Shown here in pieces: positions 43,008 through 55,511 of a stretch of 64,000 bases of DNA; positions within the stretch are counted from its first letter, which is position 1, and each line of letters begins with the position of its first letter. The stretch is from Drosophila miranda. Lineage: Eukaryota; Arthropoda; Insecta; Diptera; Drosophilidae. A model generated the notes under the pieces. It searched no databases. It worked only from the letters and a program-made list of their open reading frames with translations, and was not told where the DNA came from. A program made the translations under genes and the position numbers. The DNA lies in assembly GCF_003369915.1 (NCBI RefSeq), contig NW_022881614.1, positions 18,888,336 through 18,952,335 on the forward strand, given 5' to 3'.

Positions 43008-46000
43008 ATGTTGCGCATCTATCAGAACTCTTACCGGTAAGCATTGTTAAGTCTAAAGGCTGCAAAACCAACATTCGCTGTTTTTGGTGTGCCGATTTCT
43101 TGTCTTTCTCTTGTCTTCTAGGCGTACCGCAAAAAGGGCTGTTGTCTACTCCACGAAGGTTGCCTGCTGTAATCATTGCACGCCACCATTGCAGCATCAC
43201 CAGCCACCCACGTCGTCCGCCCCACAGCCAGCATGCCAGTGGCAGCGGTAACGGGCGCTACTGTCGACATGAAGAATTCTTGCTAGCCGGTAATCCAGCG
43301 AGGGGCTGGTCGATTCCGCCTCCGTCTCGCGGCTACGGCATGCTGGTGGTGCGCATTCTGAGGGGAGCCCTCAAGCTGCGATACCTCGTGCTGGGTGGTG
43401 CCATTGGCGGTGGCGTGTCCCTAAGCAAAGTGAGCTCACGCTTCCATTGGCGGTTATATAATATGCAAAGTGACATTTATTTGATCAAAATGCGATCTTG
43501 CAGAAATACGAGGACTGGAAGGATGGCTTCCCTGACATGAAGTGGCTGCAGGACGCCATGCCTCAGGACGAGAGATGGAGCCAGTTCTCGAAGAATCTCC
43601 TCGAGGTCGGTGCAGTGGTCAAGAATGCAATCGATATCGGTGAGTACTAGGCTACTGATCTCCTTCCTGCCCTGCCCTCTCTGCCGTTCCCAATCTCTCT
43701 CTCTCTCTCTCACTTTAAATGATCATGGTGGGGGCGGGGACAACACCGCTCGTATGCTTCCATTATACACTTGACTTGGTTCGATTTGCACATGATTGCA
43801 CGTTGAATGATACTGATATTAGGGTGTTTGTTGCTTGTAGATCCGGAGCTCAAGCAGCTTGGCGAAGATAAGTTGTCTGAATGGCGCTCGTGGTTCGACA
43901 GTCGCCTGGACGATGCCATCGAAGCGGCTGACTATCAAGGAGTCCAGATTGTCGAAAGTAGGTTACACACCCAGGCCTTTGTAATCGAAACTTATTGCGA
44001 ACTCTATTGCAGCCAAGGAGGACCTGTCGTCCAAGACAACTGTCGCCGCCTTGGGTATCACCACTGACGAGAGTCAGTAGAAGAAGTAGAAGAAGTACCA
44101 AGAAATTTGGTATGCCTAAACAAATCCCTCACCACACAGAAGGATATTAGGAATAACGCTCTTACTCCAACAGAAATGATGCAGAACCAGGTGGAAACGC
44201 TGCAGACAGAGATCATGAATGTACAGATCAAATACCAAAAGGAGCTGGAGAAAATGGAGAAGGAGAACCGGGATCTGCGCACACAGTTTCTCCTGCTCAA
44301 AACCAACAAAAAGACCTCAGCAAAGAAGATTAAAAAGACCCTCATCGACATGTACTCGGAGGTATTGGACAAGCTGACCGGCTACGATACGGGATATACC
44401 ATGGCAGATCACCTGCCGCGTGTCGTTGTGGTCGGGAACCAGAGCAGCGGCAAGACCTCGGTGCTGGAGTCCATAGCCAAGGCTCGCATTTTTCCCCGCG
44501 GCAGTGGTGAGATGATGACTCGTGCCCCGGTCAAAGTAACGCTCGCCGAAGGACCCTACCATGTGGCCCAGTTTCGCGACTCGGAACGAGAATACGATCT
44601 GACCAAGGAGTCCGATTTGGCTGAATTGCGCCGCGAGGTGGAGTTCCGCATGCGGGCCTCTGTGCGCGGTGGCAAGACGGTGAGCAATGAGGTCATATCC
44701 ATGACAGTGAAGGGCCCTGGACTTCAGCGCATTGTACTGGTGGATCTGCCGGGCATCATTTCGTTAATTATTCGAAACTCCGTTTCTCCGTTCCCCCAGT
44801 CTGAAGTGTAGTGTGATTTCTCTCAGACTATGACAGTGGACATGGCCTCGGACACAAAGGACTCTATTCACCAAATGACCAAGCACTACATGAGCAATCC
44901 AAATGCCATCATACTCTGCATTCAGGATGGATCCGTGGACGCGGAGCGCAGCAATGTCACCGACTTGGTCATGCAGTGCGATCCCCTGGGTCGACGAACC
45001 ATATTTGTGCTAACCAAGGTGGACTTGGCCGAGGAGCTTGCCGATCCCGAAAGGATAAGAAAAATACTCTCTGGCAAGCTCTTCCCGATGAAGGCCCTTG
45101 GCTATTACGCTGTGGTGACAGGCCGCGGTCGCAAGGATGATAGTATAGAGGCCATACGTCAGTACGAAGAGGACTTCTTCAAGAACTCAAAGCTCTTCCA
45201 GTGAGTACACAATTCAATTCCTCGGCAAGGCTATTGTCTGAAACTAATCTCCCTTCACTTATCCCTGCCCTGCAGTCGTCGCAGCGTCATAATGCCCCAC
45301 CTGGTGACCAGCCGAAACCTGAGCATGGCAGTCTTAGATCGTTTCTGGAAAATGGTGCGGGAGACCCTTGAGCAGCAGGCGGATGCATTTAAGGCAACCA
45401 GATTCAATCTGGAAACGGAATGGAAAAACAACTTCCCCAGGTGAGAGGTGACCATACGATCTTTAGTCCGTTTAACGAGAATTTCAATTTATATTTAGAC
45501 TGCGCGAATCTGGACGCGATGAGCTGTTCGATAAGGCCAAAGGAGAAATACTCGACGAGGTGGTTACGCTCTCCCAAATTTCCGCCAAGAAGTGGGACGA
45601 CACACTCAACTCTAAGCTCTGGGAGAAGCTCTCGAACTATGTGTTTGAGAACATTTATCTGCCCGCTGCTCAGTCAGGTTCTCAAAGTAATATTTTGTAG
45701 TAGTAAGCTCTTAAGTTGTAAGCCAACGCCGTCGCAAGTCGTCATCGTCGTTGGAAGCACTTCCCCCGATGTGCTTCGTCTCTCTGTGTATTTGTTTGTT
45801 GATGGAAGCAGTGTTTCTGCCGGAGGTCTGCCCCGGGGGAAGCCCTCCCTCACGTGTGTGGTTTTGTCTGTGGATGTCGCACCGTTTTAGCTTGTTTAAT
45901 TTTACACTTATCACGCCTTGCATTCGCATTCGAATACCCGCGAAGGGAATCACATGCGTCGAAAATTTCAAAACCGGTTTGATGGCTTCTCCGATGCTGC

Positions 46001-47645
46001 CCAAATTCCATTTGAATCATGCGTGTAAATTTACTGTGTGCACTCCCCAACTTCATTAACACCGATTGAGTCTTCCCTTCCCAAGATTCCCAAGTGATTC
46101 AGCAGCAAGCTTTGTCGGAGCAGGCTCATGTGCAGTCATGTGCGCTGTGCGGTGCCGGAAAGCGTAAGATGGGAAGATTTACGAGCATCTGTAACGAAAC
46201 CAGATTTTGGGAGCCCACAAACGCGTTTTGGGCCGAACGTTTCTAATTTGTTTTGCATTTTATGACGGATCCGTTAATTTGCCCAATGATTTCCACAATT
46301 CAATAATTAAATCAAGTGATGGTAATCGATTTGGGATCGAGTGTTCATACTTGTTCCCTGTTGCCTCTTGCCGCTACCGATAAACTAATCTCTGATTATT
46401 TTCCGTCCCTTTAGATTCCTTCAACACGATGGTGGACATTAAGCTGCGTCAGTGGGCCGAGCAGGCACTGCCAGCCAAGTCCGTGGAGGCCGGCTGGGAG
46501 GCCTTGCAGCAGGAGTTCATTTCCCTGATGGACCACTCAAAGAAGTCCCAGGATCTCGACGGCATTTTCTACCAGCTTAAGGCCGCAGTGGTGGACGAGG
46601 CTATTAGGCGGCACAGCTGGGAAGACAAGGCCATTGACATGTTGCGCGTGATACAGCTGAACACGCTGGAGGATCGCTTTGTGCACGACAAGGCGGAGTG
46701 GGACCAGGCGGTGAAGTTCCTGGAGACCTCCGTCAATGCCAAGCTCGTGCAAACGGAAGAGACGCTGGCGCAGATGTTCGGACCGGGTCAAATGAGGCGC
46801 CTCAGCCACTGGCAATACCTCACGCAGGATCAGCAGAAGCTTCGCAGTGTCAAAAACGAACTGGACAAGATACTAAAGAACGATTCGGTAAGCCATGAAG
46901 TAGTACATGCATCTGGAATGGAATTCTATTAATAAAATAACACTTGGTGTGTACATCCGGCATCCTTAGAAACATTTGCCCACCTTGAGCTACGACGAGC
47001 TGACGACGGTGCGTAAGAATGTGCAGCGGGAGAACGTCGATGTGGATACAGACTACATTCGTCAGACATGGTTCCCGGTGTATAGGAAGTAAGTGATGAG
47101 AGATAATGTTCTACATTTCTTTGGTATTTATTTTGCTTTCTCTCCTTCAGACACTTCCTGCATCAGGCCCTGCAGCGGGCCAAGGATTGCCGCAAGGCAT
47201 ATTACCTGTACACTCAGCAGGGTGCCGAGTGCGAGGTAAGCGGGAAACATATCACATTCACTTTCATTATATATATGTATATAACCTCTCCCATACCATA
47301 CAGATCTCCTGCAGTGATGTCGTGCTCTTCTGGCGCATCCAACAGGTCGTCAAGATAACGGGCAATGCGCTGCGTCAGCAGGTAATCAATCGAGAGGCAA
47401 GACGGCTGGACAAGGAGATCAAGGCGGTGCTGGATGAGTTCAGCGAGGATGACGATAAAAAGGCTCATATGTTGACCGGCAAGCGCGTGCTGCTGGCCGA
47501 GGAACTGAGTAAGTGAAACCCAAAATCGATTTTCATTCGGACATTCGGACGTTCTTGTGGCCGCTTATTTCGTTGGACAGTCAAAGTGCGGCAGATCCAG
47601 GAGAAGCTGGAGGAGTTCATCAATTCACTGAATCAGGAGAAGTAG
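43008..47645 (+). pseudogene. Opa1: Opa1 mitochondrial dynamin-like GTPase, probably disabled
   Basis: Exons start at ATG 43008 (MLRIYQNSYR, a mitochondrial presequence). A long series follows: 43122-, 43504-43639, then the GTPase ([13 protein letters not shown]-loop near 44435; [16 protein letters not shown]), middle and GED regions, ending at TAG 47643-47645. The protein drives inner-membrane fusion and cristae shape. Doubts: (a) exon 2 read in frame from the presequence meets TAA at 43249-43251, while the downstream frame (LAGNPARGW) is shifted; (b) the exon ending GIIS (44763) has no GT donor in the needed phase, reading TCG then TTAATT; (c) a 7.5-kb insertion parts its promoter from the ATG. 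From 44827 on, all exons read cleanly. A cryptic intron might rescue (a), so I call it probable, not certain. Confidence 0.75.
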
Positions 47646-47856
47646 GAGGAGAAGGGTGCCATAACCAAAGACACTGGACGACGACTCGACGCGTTACTTA
47701 TTTAATTGAATAATTTAAGCTAATCTCCTGGAGAATCGAAATGCAGCTGCAGCTGATGGAAACCACATAATAAACCCTGACAAGATTGTCAGTTTGTATT
47801 ACTCAAATCGTTTTTATTGTTTTCTTGCACTCCTATTATATCATCATTCATTTAAA

Positions 47857-48222
47857 TGTAATGTTTTTTATCCCCAATCGGCCGCCTAATTATTTCGAAT
47901 TAAATAAAACTCGGCGCAGAAATAAAATTACGATATGTTCTTTAATGCGTGACATCCAAATTGCAAGTGTGGCTTGCCTGCCCTTTACATTGCCGCTCCG
48001 ATCGCTAAGCGCAGCTTCGCTCGGCCGACTTCGGTAGGCAGACGCAAAGCGGAGATAGCGAAGAGCGAGCTGGCAGAGAGCGTTTAGCAGGGCAAGCAAG
48101 CGCAGAGCTTTAACAAACAAATGAGTGACATAGACATAAGTAACAAACAAAATAAGCGGCTGAGGGCCAAGAATTAGGTGCTATTTGGCAAGCAGCTAAT
48201 CGGCTGGGTTCTGCTCCGAACA
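47857..48222. repeat. solo BEL/Pao LTR
   Basis: 366 bp, nearly identical to the LTRs at 2470-2841 and 8468-8839 but missing 6 bp near its left end (TGTAATG in place of TGT-GGAGAT-AATG) and with a few substitutions. The flanking 5-mers (TTAAA, GACTC) do not match, so there is no target duplication. It lies just beyond the Opa1 3' UTR (AATAAA at about 47770) and abuts copia-like sequence directly. Confidence 0.9.
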
Positions 48223-51200
48223 GACTCATTAGTGTATGTGTGTACATAGAAAGGCAAAAGAACAAGTTGAACAAATTCAACGGAGATTCGCATTGTGTTT
48301 TTTTGATTAGAATTTTGCAGCGAATCGGACCGTTGCCGTGGTTTAAAGTCCAAAATAAAGCAGTCCCAACGGATCAAGAAACACAAAAGCGAACGGAGAC
48401 TCAAGTGTGTATACCAAAAAGTGCGTATGCCAAGCCGCACAAAACCGCGAGTGTGTATACCCAAAAGTGTGTATACCAAGGCATAGAAAATCGCGAGTGT
48501 GTGTGTGTAAATAGCAACTCGGAGGGATACTTAAAAGAAAACGAAAAAACAAAAGAAAGACACGGACAACAGTATTGTCGTCGTAGTTGCTTTGTGCATG
48601 AGACGATCGACAGTTACAAATTTTGCACTGTGGGACAATAAGTATAAAAAATGAGTGGAAATATGAATTTCAATATTGAGAAACTGGACGAAAACAATTA
48701 TAGCACATGGGAAGTTTTGATGAGAAGTGTTCTCATACAAAATGATTTGTGGCCAATCGTCAGTGGTAAAATTGAGCTTAGTGAAAGTGCAACAAATGAG
48801 CAACGTGCAGCTTTTGAACTAAAGGATCAAAAGGCGTTGGCGTCAATTTCACTTTTGTGTTTAATCGACCCAACTAAACAATATTAAAAATTGTGTATCG
48901 TCGTCACAGGCATGGCAAAAGCTAAATAAAATTCACAGGCCAAGCGGACCAGCAAGGGTAGTGCTTTTAATTAAACAATTGTTGACGTTAAAAATGTCGG
49001 ATGGTATAAGTGCACAGGAATATTTGCGGAAATTCCAGGTGGTACACGAGGCTTTAGAAGAGGTCAACATAAAGGTTGATGAAAAGATCTTATCAGTTGT
49101 GTTGCTAAATGGTTTGCCTAAATCGTATGAAAGTTTTGTTGTTGCGATTGAGACGCGAGATGATTTGCCGAGCTTGAGCATGCTAAAAATAAAAATTTCT
49201 GAAGAAGCGAATAGGCAGGAAGATAGCATTAGCAAGGAAATTACAAGTAGCGCGGAACTACACGTCAGTTATGACAACAAAAATTTTAAGAAAAACTTTA
49301 AGAAGGGCAAAAAGTGTTTTAAGGAATGCCGTGCTAAAAGCAAGCAGGAAGGAGCAAACAACAAGGGCGCAAACAGTAAAAGCGGGGAAAGATTGGGTAC
49401 AATGCTTTGCGTAACCGAATATGCCAAAGTGGAACCAGAAAAATATGTACCAATCCTAAATTTAGCTAAGCCAAATGACCAGATGTTAAATGCATGGTGC
49501 ATAGACAGTGGCGCAACGGCGCATCTATGTTGTGACAAGGAACGCTTTGTGTCGTTCACGGAAGATAATCAAAAAGTATTTTTAGCCGGCGGTAAATCAC
49601 TTATTGCTGAAGGGCATGGAACTGTTCAAGTAAAGTTCGGTGATAGATCCGTTACGCTGGAAAAGGTTATCTTGGTACCAGATTAGCAGTACAATTTTAT
49701 ATCGGTCACAAAACTATTAAAACATGTTTGAGAAAAATCAAGCGATGATTTTTGAAAACGGAAAAATAGTTATAAAGGCACATCTGGAAAATAGATTGTT
49801 TATGGTTCAGGACAATCAGGAAAAGTGTATGAACATTGTAAATGTTGAGGCAGATGCATTCAAGTGGCACAATAGGTTCGGCCATGTACATTTTGACGCA
49901 TTAAAGGAAATGGGCAAGAAGGAGATGGTAATAGGGCTCAAGGGCATATACAAGCCAAAAAAAAGGGTGTGCAACATGCGCAAAAAGTAAAATTTGCGTG
50001 CAACCATTTCAATCGAGCACAAACAGGTCAAAGGGCGTTCTAGACTTAATACATACTGATGTATGCGGTCCAATGCAAAAGCAGTCAATGGGAGGCAATC
50101 GATATTTCGCCATTGATGATTGTTCAAGATAAGTATCAGTAAGTTTCCTAAAAACCAAAGATCAGGTTTTCGAGGCTTTTAAAGAATTTAAAAGTCAAGT
50201 TGCTGCATGCTGGGTTAAGTGAATGCTATTGGGCAGAAGCGATTCGAACTGCCACGTATTTGCGAAATAGAGTGGCAAGCAGCTGCTTGAGCGGGGTGAC
50301 ACCTTTTGAAATATGGACAGGTAGAAAGCCAGTGGTATCGCATTTAAGAGTTTTTGGCTCAGTAGCGATAGCTCTAGATAAAACAAAGAAATCAAAGTTC
50401 GCACAGAAAGGCTTAGAGTATATAATGGTGGGCTACTCGGATACGGCCAAAGAATACCGTTTGGTCAGTTAAGAAACCAGGAAACTCGTAGAGAGTAGGG
50501 ATGTCATTTTTGTAGAACCTGAAGGGGGCAAACTAGATGCATCATGTTCCAATGAAATGGCATCAATTGAGGTTCAACAAAACCAGGACTCTGAACCCGA
50601 AATGAATAGCGAGCAATTTAAAGATCCAGAAAATGAGCCAGAAAATCAGGAGGAGATTGTAATTCCAGAACCAATAAGAGGACCAGGACGCCCAACCATA
50701 GTACGGACGGGCAAACCAGGACGACCAAGGAAGCAGTATCATATGCTCAATGCGATACTGGCAGCAGATGTACAAGTTCCACAAAACTACGCACAAGCTG
50801 AACGGTCTACTGAAGGCGAGATATGGAAAGCATCAATGAAGGACGAGTACGAATCTCTCGTGAAGAACGGCACGTGGTCGCTTACTAAATTGCCTAGCGG
50901 GAAAAAGTCCATTGGATGCAGATGGGTTTATGCAGTTAAGTCCAATCCGGATGGAAGCGTGAACAGGCTCAAATCACGTCTGGTGGCGAAAGGTTGTAGC
51001 CAACGCTACGGGATCGACTACAAGGAAACATTTGCACCAGTTGTACGCCACGCAACTATCAGGTTGATAATTGCACTGGCAGTCGAAAATGGTCTCCACC
51101 TACATCAAATGGATGTTGTCACGGCGTATCTCAACGGCGAATTGGAAGATGAGGTTTTTATGAGACAACCTGAGGGCTTCATCAGCGAAGTTCACCCAAA

Positions 51201-51518
51201 TCACGTTTTGAGGCTTCACAAAAGTATATATGGCCTAAAACAATCAGGAAGAGTGTGGAACTCTACGTTGGATGCAACGCTGAAACGCATTGGTTTTATA
51301 CCGACTGTCAACGAACCCTGTCTGTATTGTAAGCCAGGTAAAAATATGTGTCTAATAGCTGTCTACGTAGATGACATTATTTTGGCGTGTAAGGACCTAG
51401 ATGATATATCTGATATCAAGATAAAGATCGCAGCAGAATTTGATGTGGTTGACATCGGGCCTATGCAATAGGTTTTAATTGTAATTGATAGAAGACGTAA
51501 ACGTGCTTGAGTATGTAG
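48223..51518 (+). mobile_element. copia-like retrotransposon remnant, no LTRs
   Basis: Leader (48223-48650) with repeated GTGTGTATACC words, then gag from ATG 48651 (LDENNYSTWEVLMRS), protease (WCIDSGATAHL near 49497), an integrase zinc-finger region (WHNRFGHVHFDAL), and RT with YVDDIIL near 51366 ending abruptly at about 51471-51518. Protease, integrase, RT is the copia order. Most of the integrase core is deleted between about 50190 and 50200. Stops and frameshifts occur at 48885, 49684, 49988 and 50470. Neither LTR is present: the left edge meets a BEL LTR, and the right edge is truncated just before the R1-type LINE. Confidence 0.85.
50557..51473 (+). pseudogene. copia-like reverse transcriptase, 3' truncated
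   Basis: A 304-residue open stretch. A Glu/Pro-rich linker is followed by copia-type RT: RWVYAVKSNPDGSV, LVAKGCSQRYGIDY, ETFAPVVRH, MDVVTAYLNGEL, YGLKQSGRVW and the catalytic YVDD. It stops after DIGPMQ, so the thumb and RNase H are absent. Confidence 0.85.
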
Positions 51519-51532
51519 CGGTCCGTGTGGTG
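51519..51532. repeat. target-site duplication of R1-clade LINE, left copy
   Basis: CGGTCCGTGTGGTG, repeated exactly at 56340-56353. Fourteen bp is a normal LINE target duplication. Confidence 0.9.
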
Positions 51533-51547
51533 TTTTTTTTTTTTTTT

Positions 51548-54327
51548 TTATTGGGAAAACAATATTAACAATAGTGGGTGGTGGGGGGGGATTGGTTGTT
51601 GGAATGGGAATGTTGAGGGTAGGTCCACTCCCGCGGGACTGCCGCAAGGCATTACTTCGCGGTGCGGAGCTTGGTGTCTTCTATGGCTCGAGTTGGTTCG
51701 GCATCGCTCCAGCCTACGCAGCTCCCTTATGACGCTTGCTGCCATATTGGCAGTCGCGTGCCACGTCTGCTCGTCGGCTACCATCCGCTCGGTGAGGGTG
51801 TCTACGCTTACTCCTAGGCTCGCCTCTCCTAGCATCTCTCGTTCCCGACGAAAGCGGGGACAGGAAAAGAAGACGTGCTCCGCGTCTTCATCTACTCCTG
51901 GCCCGCAGTAGCTGCAGTACGGGTCATCGGCGTGCTTGAAGCGGTATAGGTATTTCTTGAAGCAGCCATGCCCTGTTAGCAGTTGTCCGAGGTAGTGGTC
52001 AATCTGGCCTCTCTTCCGCTGCATCCATGGTCTCAGCTGGGGGATTAGCCGTCTCGTCCATCTTCCATTCTCGGCTTGGTCCCATCGCCGTTGCCAGCGT
52101 GCTATAGTGCCCTCGCGGCGTTCGCTACTGACTGCCATGCCGCTCTGCCGCTCGTCCGCCAGGAGGTCCAGCGGGACCATGCCTGCCACCACAAGTGCGG
52201 CGTCCTCTGACACCGTCCGGAAGCAGCATGCAACCCTGAGGGCGCAGCGTCTGTATGTGCCTCTGCTGTCCCTGCTGTATGACGGCAACCTCATTGCTGG
52301 TGCCCACACAACCGATCCATATAGGATTATGGAGGTGACAACTCCGGCGATGAGCTGTCTGCTGCGTTGTCTTGGCCCTCCAGTGTTGGCCATCATCCTA
52401 TTGATGGCCGCTGTTGCTGTGGCTGCCTTCGCGCTTGCGTACTCCAGGTGCGCCTTGAATGTAAGTCGCTGGTCGAGTACTACCCCTAAATATTTTAGGG
52501 CGGGCTTGGTCCTGATGGCAGTGCTACCAACCATCACGCACGCCTGTTCGACCACCTTCCTGCTACTTATGAGCACAGCCTCCGTTTTCTTCTCCGCTAG
52601 GGACAGTCCGTTCGCTGTGAGCCATGATGTTATTTTTCCCACTGCTGCGTTGCATCTCTGCTCTGCTCCGCTGATGTGCTTTGCTACCGTCACTAGCGCG
52701 ATGTCGTCCGCAAAGCCCACTAGCGTGCAGCCTTCGGGTAGTTCCAGACGCAGGATGTCGTCGTACATCGCATTCCAATGGATCGGCCCTAGGACCGAAC
52801 CCTGTGGAACGCCACCGGTGATTATGTGCTGCTTCGCTCCATCCTCCGTGTCGTACAGCAATACGCGGTCCGTGAAATAACTTCGGAGCGTCCGGATGAG
52901 GTATTGGGGTGTGCCTCTCCTCGCCAGTGCATCGAGGATGCTCTTCCAGCTGGCCGAGTTGAATGCGTTCCGCACGTCTAGCGTGCACACTAGGCAGTAC
53001 TCCTTCGAGCCTCCTGCCCATCGCGTTCCTGCAATGGCTTCTCTGGCCAAGCTCGTAACCATCTGGATGGCGTCGATGGTGCTCCTCTGCTTCCTGAATC
53101 CGAACTGGAAGGTGGAGAGGCCATTCCGTTGCGTCAGCTCGGCCTCAAGTCGGTTGCATCCCAGCCTCTCGAAGATCTTGCCCACACCATCTAGCATGTA
53201 TAGTCGGTATGCCGATGGGTCGCTTAGGTCCTTGCCTGGCTTGGGTACCAGGGCAAGTCTCTGGCGTTTCCATGCTAGTGGTACGTACCGCTCCTGGATG
53301 CACTGGTTGTACATCCGTGCGAATACCTCTGGGTGGGCACTGACCAAGCATTTCAGGGCCGCGTTGGGGATTCCGTCGGGTCCTGCCGCCTTGCCGTTCT
53401 TCAGTTTGGCAGTGACCTCCTGCACCTCCTTCACCGAGAAGGTGGTGGTGGCCGCCTGTGCCTGATCCTCGACGCTGTCTGCCTCCTGGAGTGGTGGTTG
53501 CCGGGGGAAGAGTGCGCAGACTATTCCCCTCAGCAGGACAGGTCACTTGGGGGTGGGTTGCCTACAGAGCTTTCCCATGACCAGCTTGTATGCCCCTCCG
53601 AAGGGTTCTGCATCTGCCGCCTCACAGAGCTGCTGGAAGCATTTGGCCTTGCTGCTTCTAATGGCTGCTTCTCTAAGGGCTCTCCGATTTGCCTTGAATG
53701 CCGCCCCTTTGATCCCAAACTGTGGTGTACCTCTGGATCGCTGGTACGCGCGTCGCGCTGCGCAGCACTCCCTCCTTGCTTGGGCGATGTGCTCGTTCCA
53801 CCATTGTACTGGGCGGTGTCTACTTCCACCTAGCTTCCTTCGCTGCATAGCTGCATCACATGCCGCTACGGCGGCGCGCTTGTTTCGGCGTCCCCGGCGG
53901 CAGCTAGGTTCTCTGCTGCTGTTAGAAGCGCGACTGTATCCAGCGTTGCTTCTTTGTAGCCAGTCAATTGCGCTCGTTGCCCCCTTGTTGCATTCCCGAT
54001 GGCGGCTGTGTCCGTCATCACAGCCAGGTGGTCGCTGTGCGTGTACGTGCTCAGGACTTGCCACTTTGCGTAGCGAGCGATCTCCGGGCTTGCGAAGGTG
54101 AGGTCTATGATAGACACTCGGCCTGCTTTGCTGTATGTCGGGGTGCTTCCTGCGTTCAGGAGACAGACGTTCAGGCTCGCAAATTCCTCCAATAGCGCTG
54201 TCCCTCGGGGCGTGTTCCTGGCACTGCCCCAGGTCGTAGCCCAGGCGTTGAAATCGCCCGCTATTACGTGTTTGCGCGATCCGTCGTCGCATGCGGCACA
54301 CCACCCAGCCGATTCGCACCTTGCCAA
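51548..54327 (-). pseudogene. R1-clade LINE ORF2 (endonuclease remnant and RT)
   Basis: The endonuclease C-terminal half (IAGDFNAWATTWGS, SIIDLTFAS, SDHLAVM) is at 54327-53866, its N-terminal half deleted. After a frame change and an in-frame TGA (53545-53543), the RT runs open from 53434 to 51548: LKNGKAAGPDGIPN, CTLDVRNAFNSA (motif A), GGVPQGSVLGP, GFADDIALV (motif C), and a terminal CSYCGPGVDEDAEHVFFSC zinc-finger-like motif. Confidence 0.85.
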
Positions 54328-54329
54328 GC

Positions 54330-55511
54330 TCCAGGAGCTTCTGTGCCCGGGCGGGCTGGAGGTTTAGTGTAGCCACCTGCGTGGCACCATACGCTTTCCG
54401 CATCCTCGGCTTTGTTGCTTGTGTCAAGTCCAGGTCGGTCGCTGCTGTAATTGCTTCCAATACCTCATCGCCTGTCGTGAGCTCATCTATGTCGAGCACT
54501 TCGACCGCGACTGTCTCCTGAATGGCCTTTACAGCTGCCATCTCTCCTATCGCTGCCTGTATTGCCTTCTGCAGTTCCTGTGTGGCAGGGTCAGATGGTT
54601 GTTGCATCCTGAGGAGCAGCTCGCCCGAGGCAGTCTTCCTTATGGCCTGGACCTTGCTCTTCAGGGCCTGGAGCGCTGGCGCTGCCTTCACCACCTTCAG
54701 GATGTCGGCATATGACTTTCCCTCGGTGCACTTCACCAGTACCGCGTCCGGCCGGGCTGTCGGCTTGCGCTTCGCCCGTCGCCCTCTGACCTCGTTCCAC
54801 TTCTGCGCGGGGTCAGTGTTTTGCGTGCTGGTCATCGGCTTCTTTGTCGCATCTTGCCTGTTGGCACCGTTGTTTTGCGCTGTCCGGGGCTTACGGCGTG
54901 CGCTTTCCTCCTTCATACTGGGTGTTGTCCCCTTCCTGCGAACTCCTGGCGTCGTCTGCGTCTCCTTTGTCGATGTGGTCTTCGCATCGCCTGGGTGGGG
55001 GTTAACTAGCCAGGGGGTAGGTTCTGCGGTGTGGCAGTGGCATTGACATTCACCCATACCTTTCCTCCCGCTGGCGCCTTAAGCTGGGACCTTACCTCCA
55101 GTTGCAGCTCCTTCATGCGCGCCATCATCTTTTTGATTGCCATGTTAATGGACCTCTGTCCCTTCTCGTTCATCTGGTACAAGAGATCGTCCAGAATTGC
55201 GCCAATCTCATCGATGTCCGCTGGCAACGCCGTGTATTTTGCTCTGTTTCATGTGCAGGGCTGGGGCTGCTGGCTGCTGTGGCGGTGTTCTTGCCACTTT
55301 CGAGGCTTTTTGGAAAGCCGTTGCTTAGATGCTTGTAGTCATACTTGCTTCGCCGGCCAAGTGTGCCACCGGCGTAGCAAGGTTGGGGGAAATGCTTCTT
55401 GGGGCCTCCAGAATCCGTGCCCCTTCCGCGGGATTGCTCCGCGCGGGTGGATTTCCACCTTGTGGGTTTCCACCTGGAGTAGTTATTTTTTTCGAGTACA
55501 TTTATTTCCAT
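54330..55511 (-). pseudogene. R1-clade LINE ORF1 (gag-like), broken
   Basis: It starts near 55511 (MEINVLEK). Frame changes near 55220 and 55020 link the N-terminal region (ADIDEIGAILDDLLYQM), a basic Ser/Thr/Lys-rich middle and the RNA-binding domain (KSYADILKVVK to GKVRIGWVVCRM). The CCHC knuckles that should follow are missing: sequence jumps to the endonuclease. The second LINE (61497-61740) still has these knuckles, so the deletion is visible by comparison. Confidence 0.75.

Noticed and set aside
44073-44173. Two in-frame TAG codons (44078, 44087) and a frame change in Opa1
   Set aside because: They fall inside a good candidate intron: donor GT at 44073, acceptor CCAACAG ending at 44173, phase 1 on both sides, joining the frames into [11 protein letters not shown]. 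Not counted as lesions.
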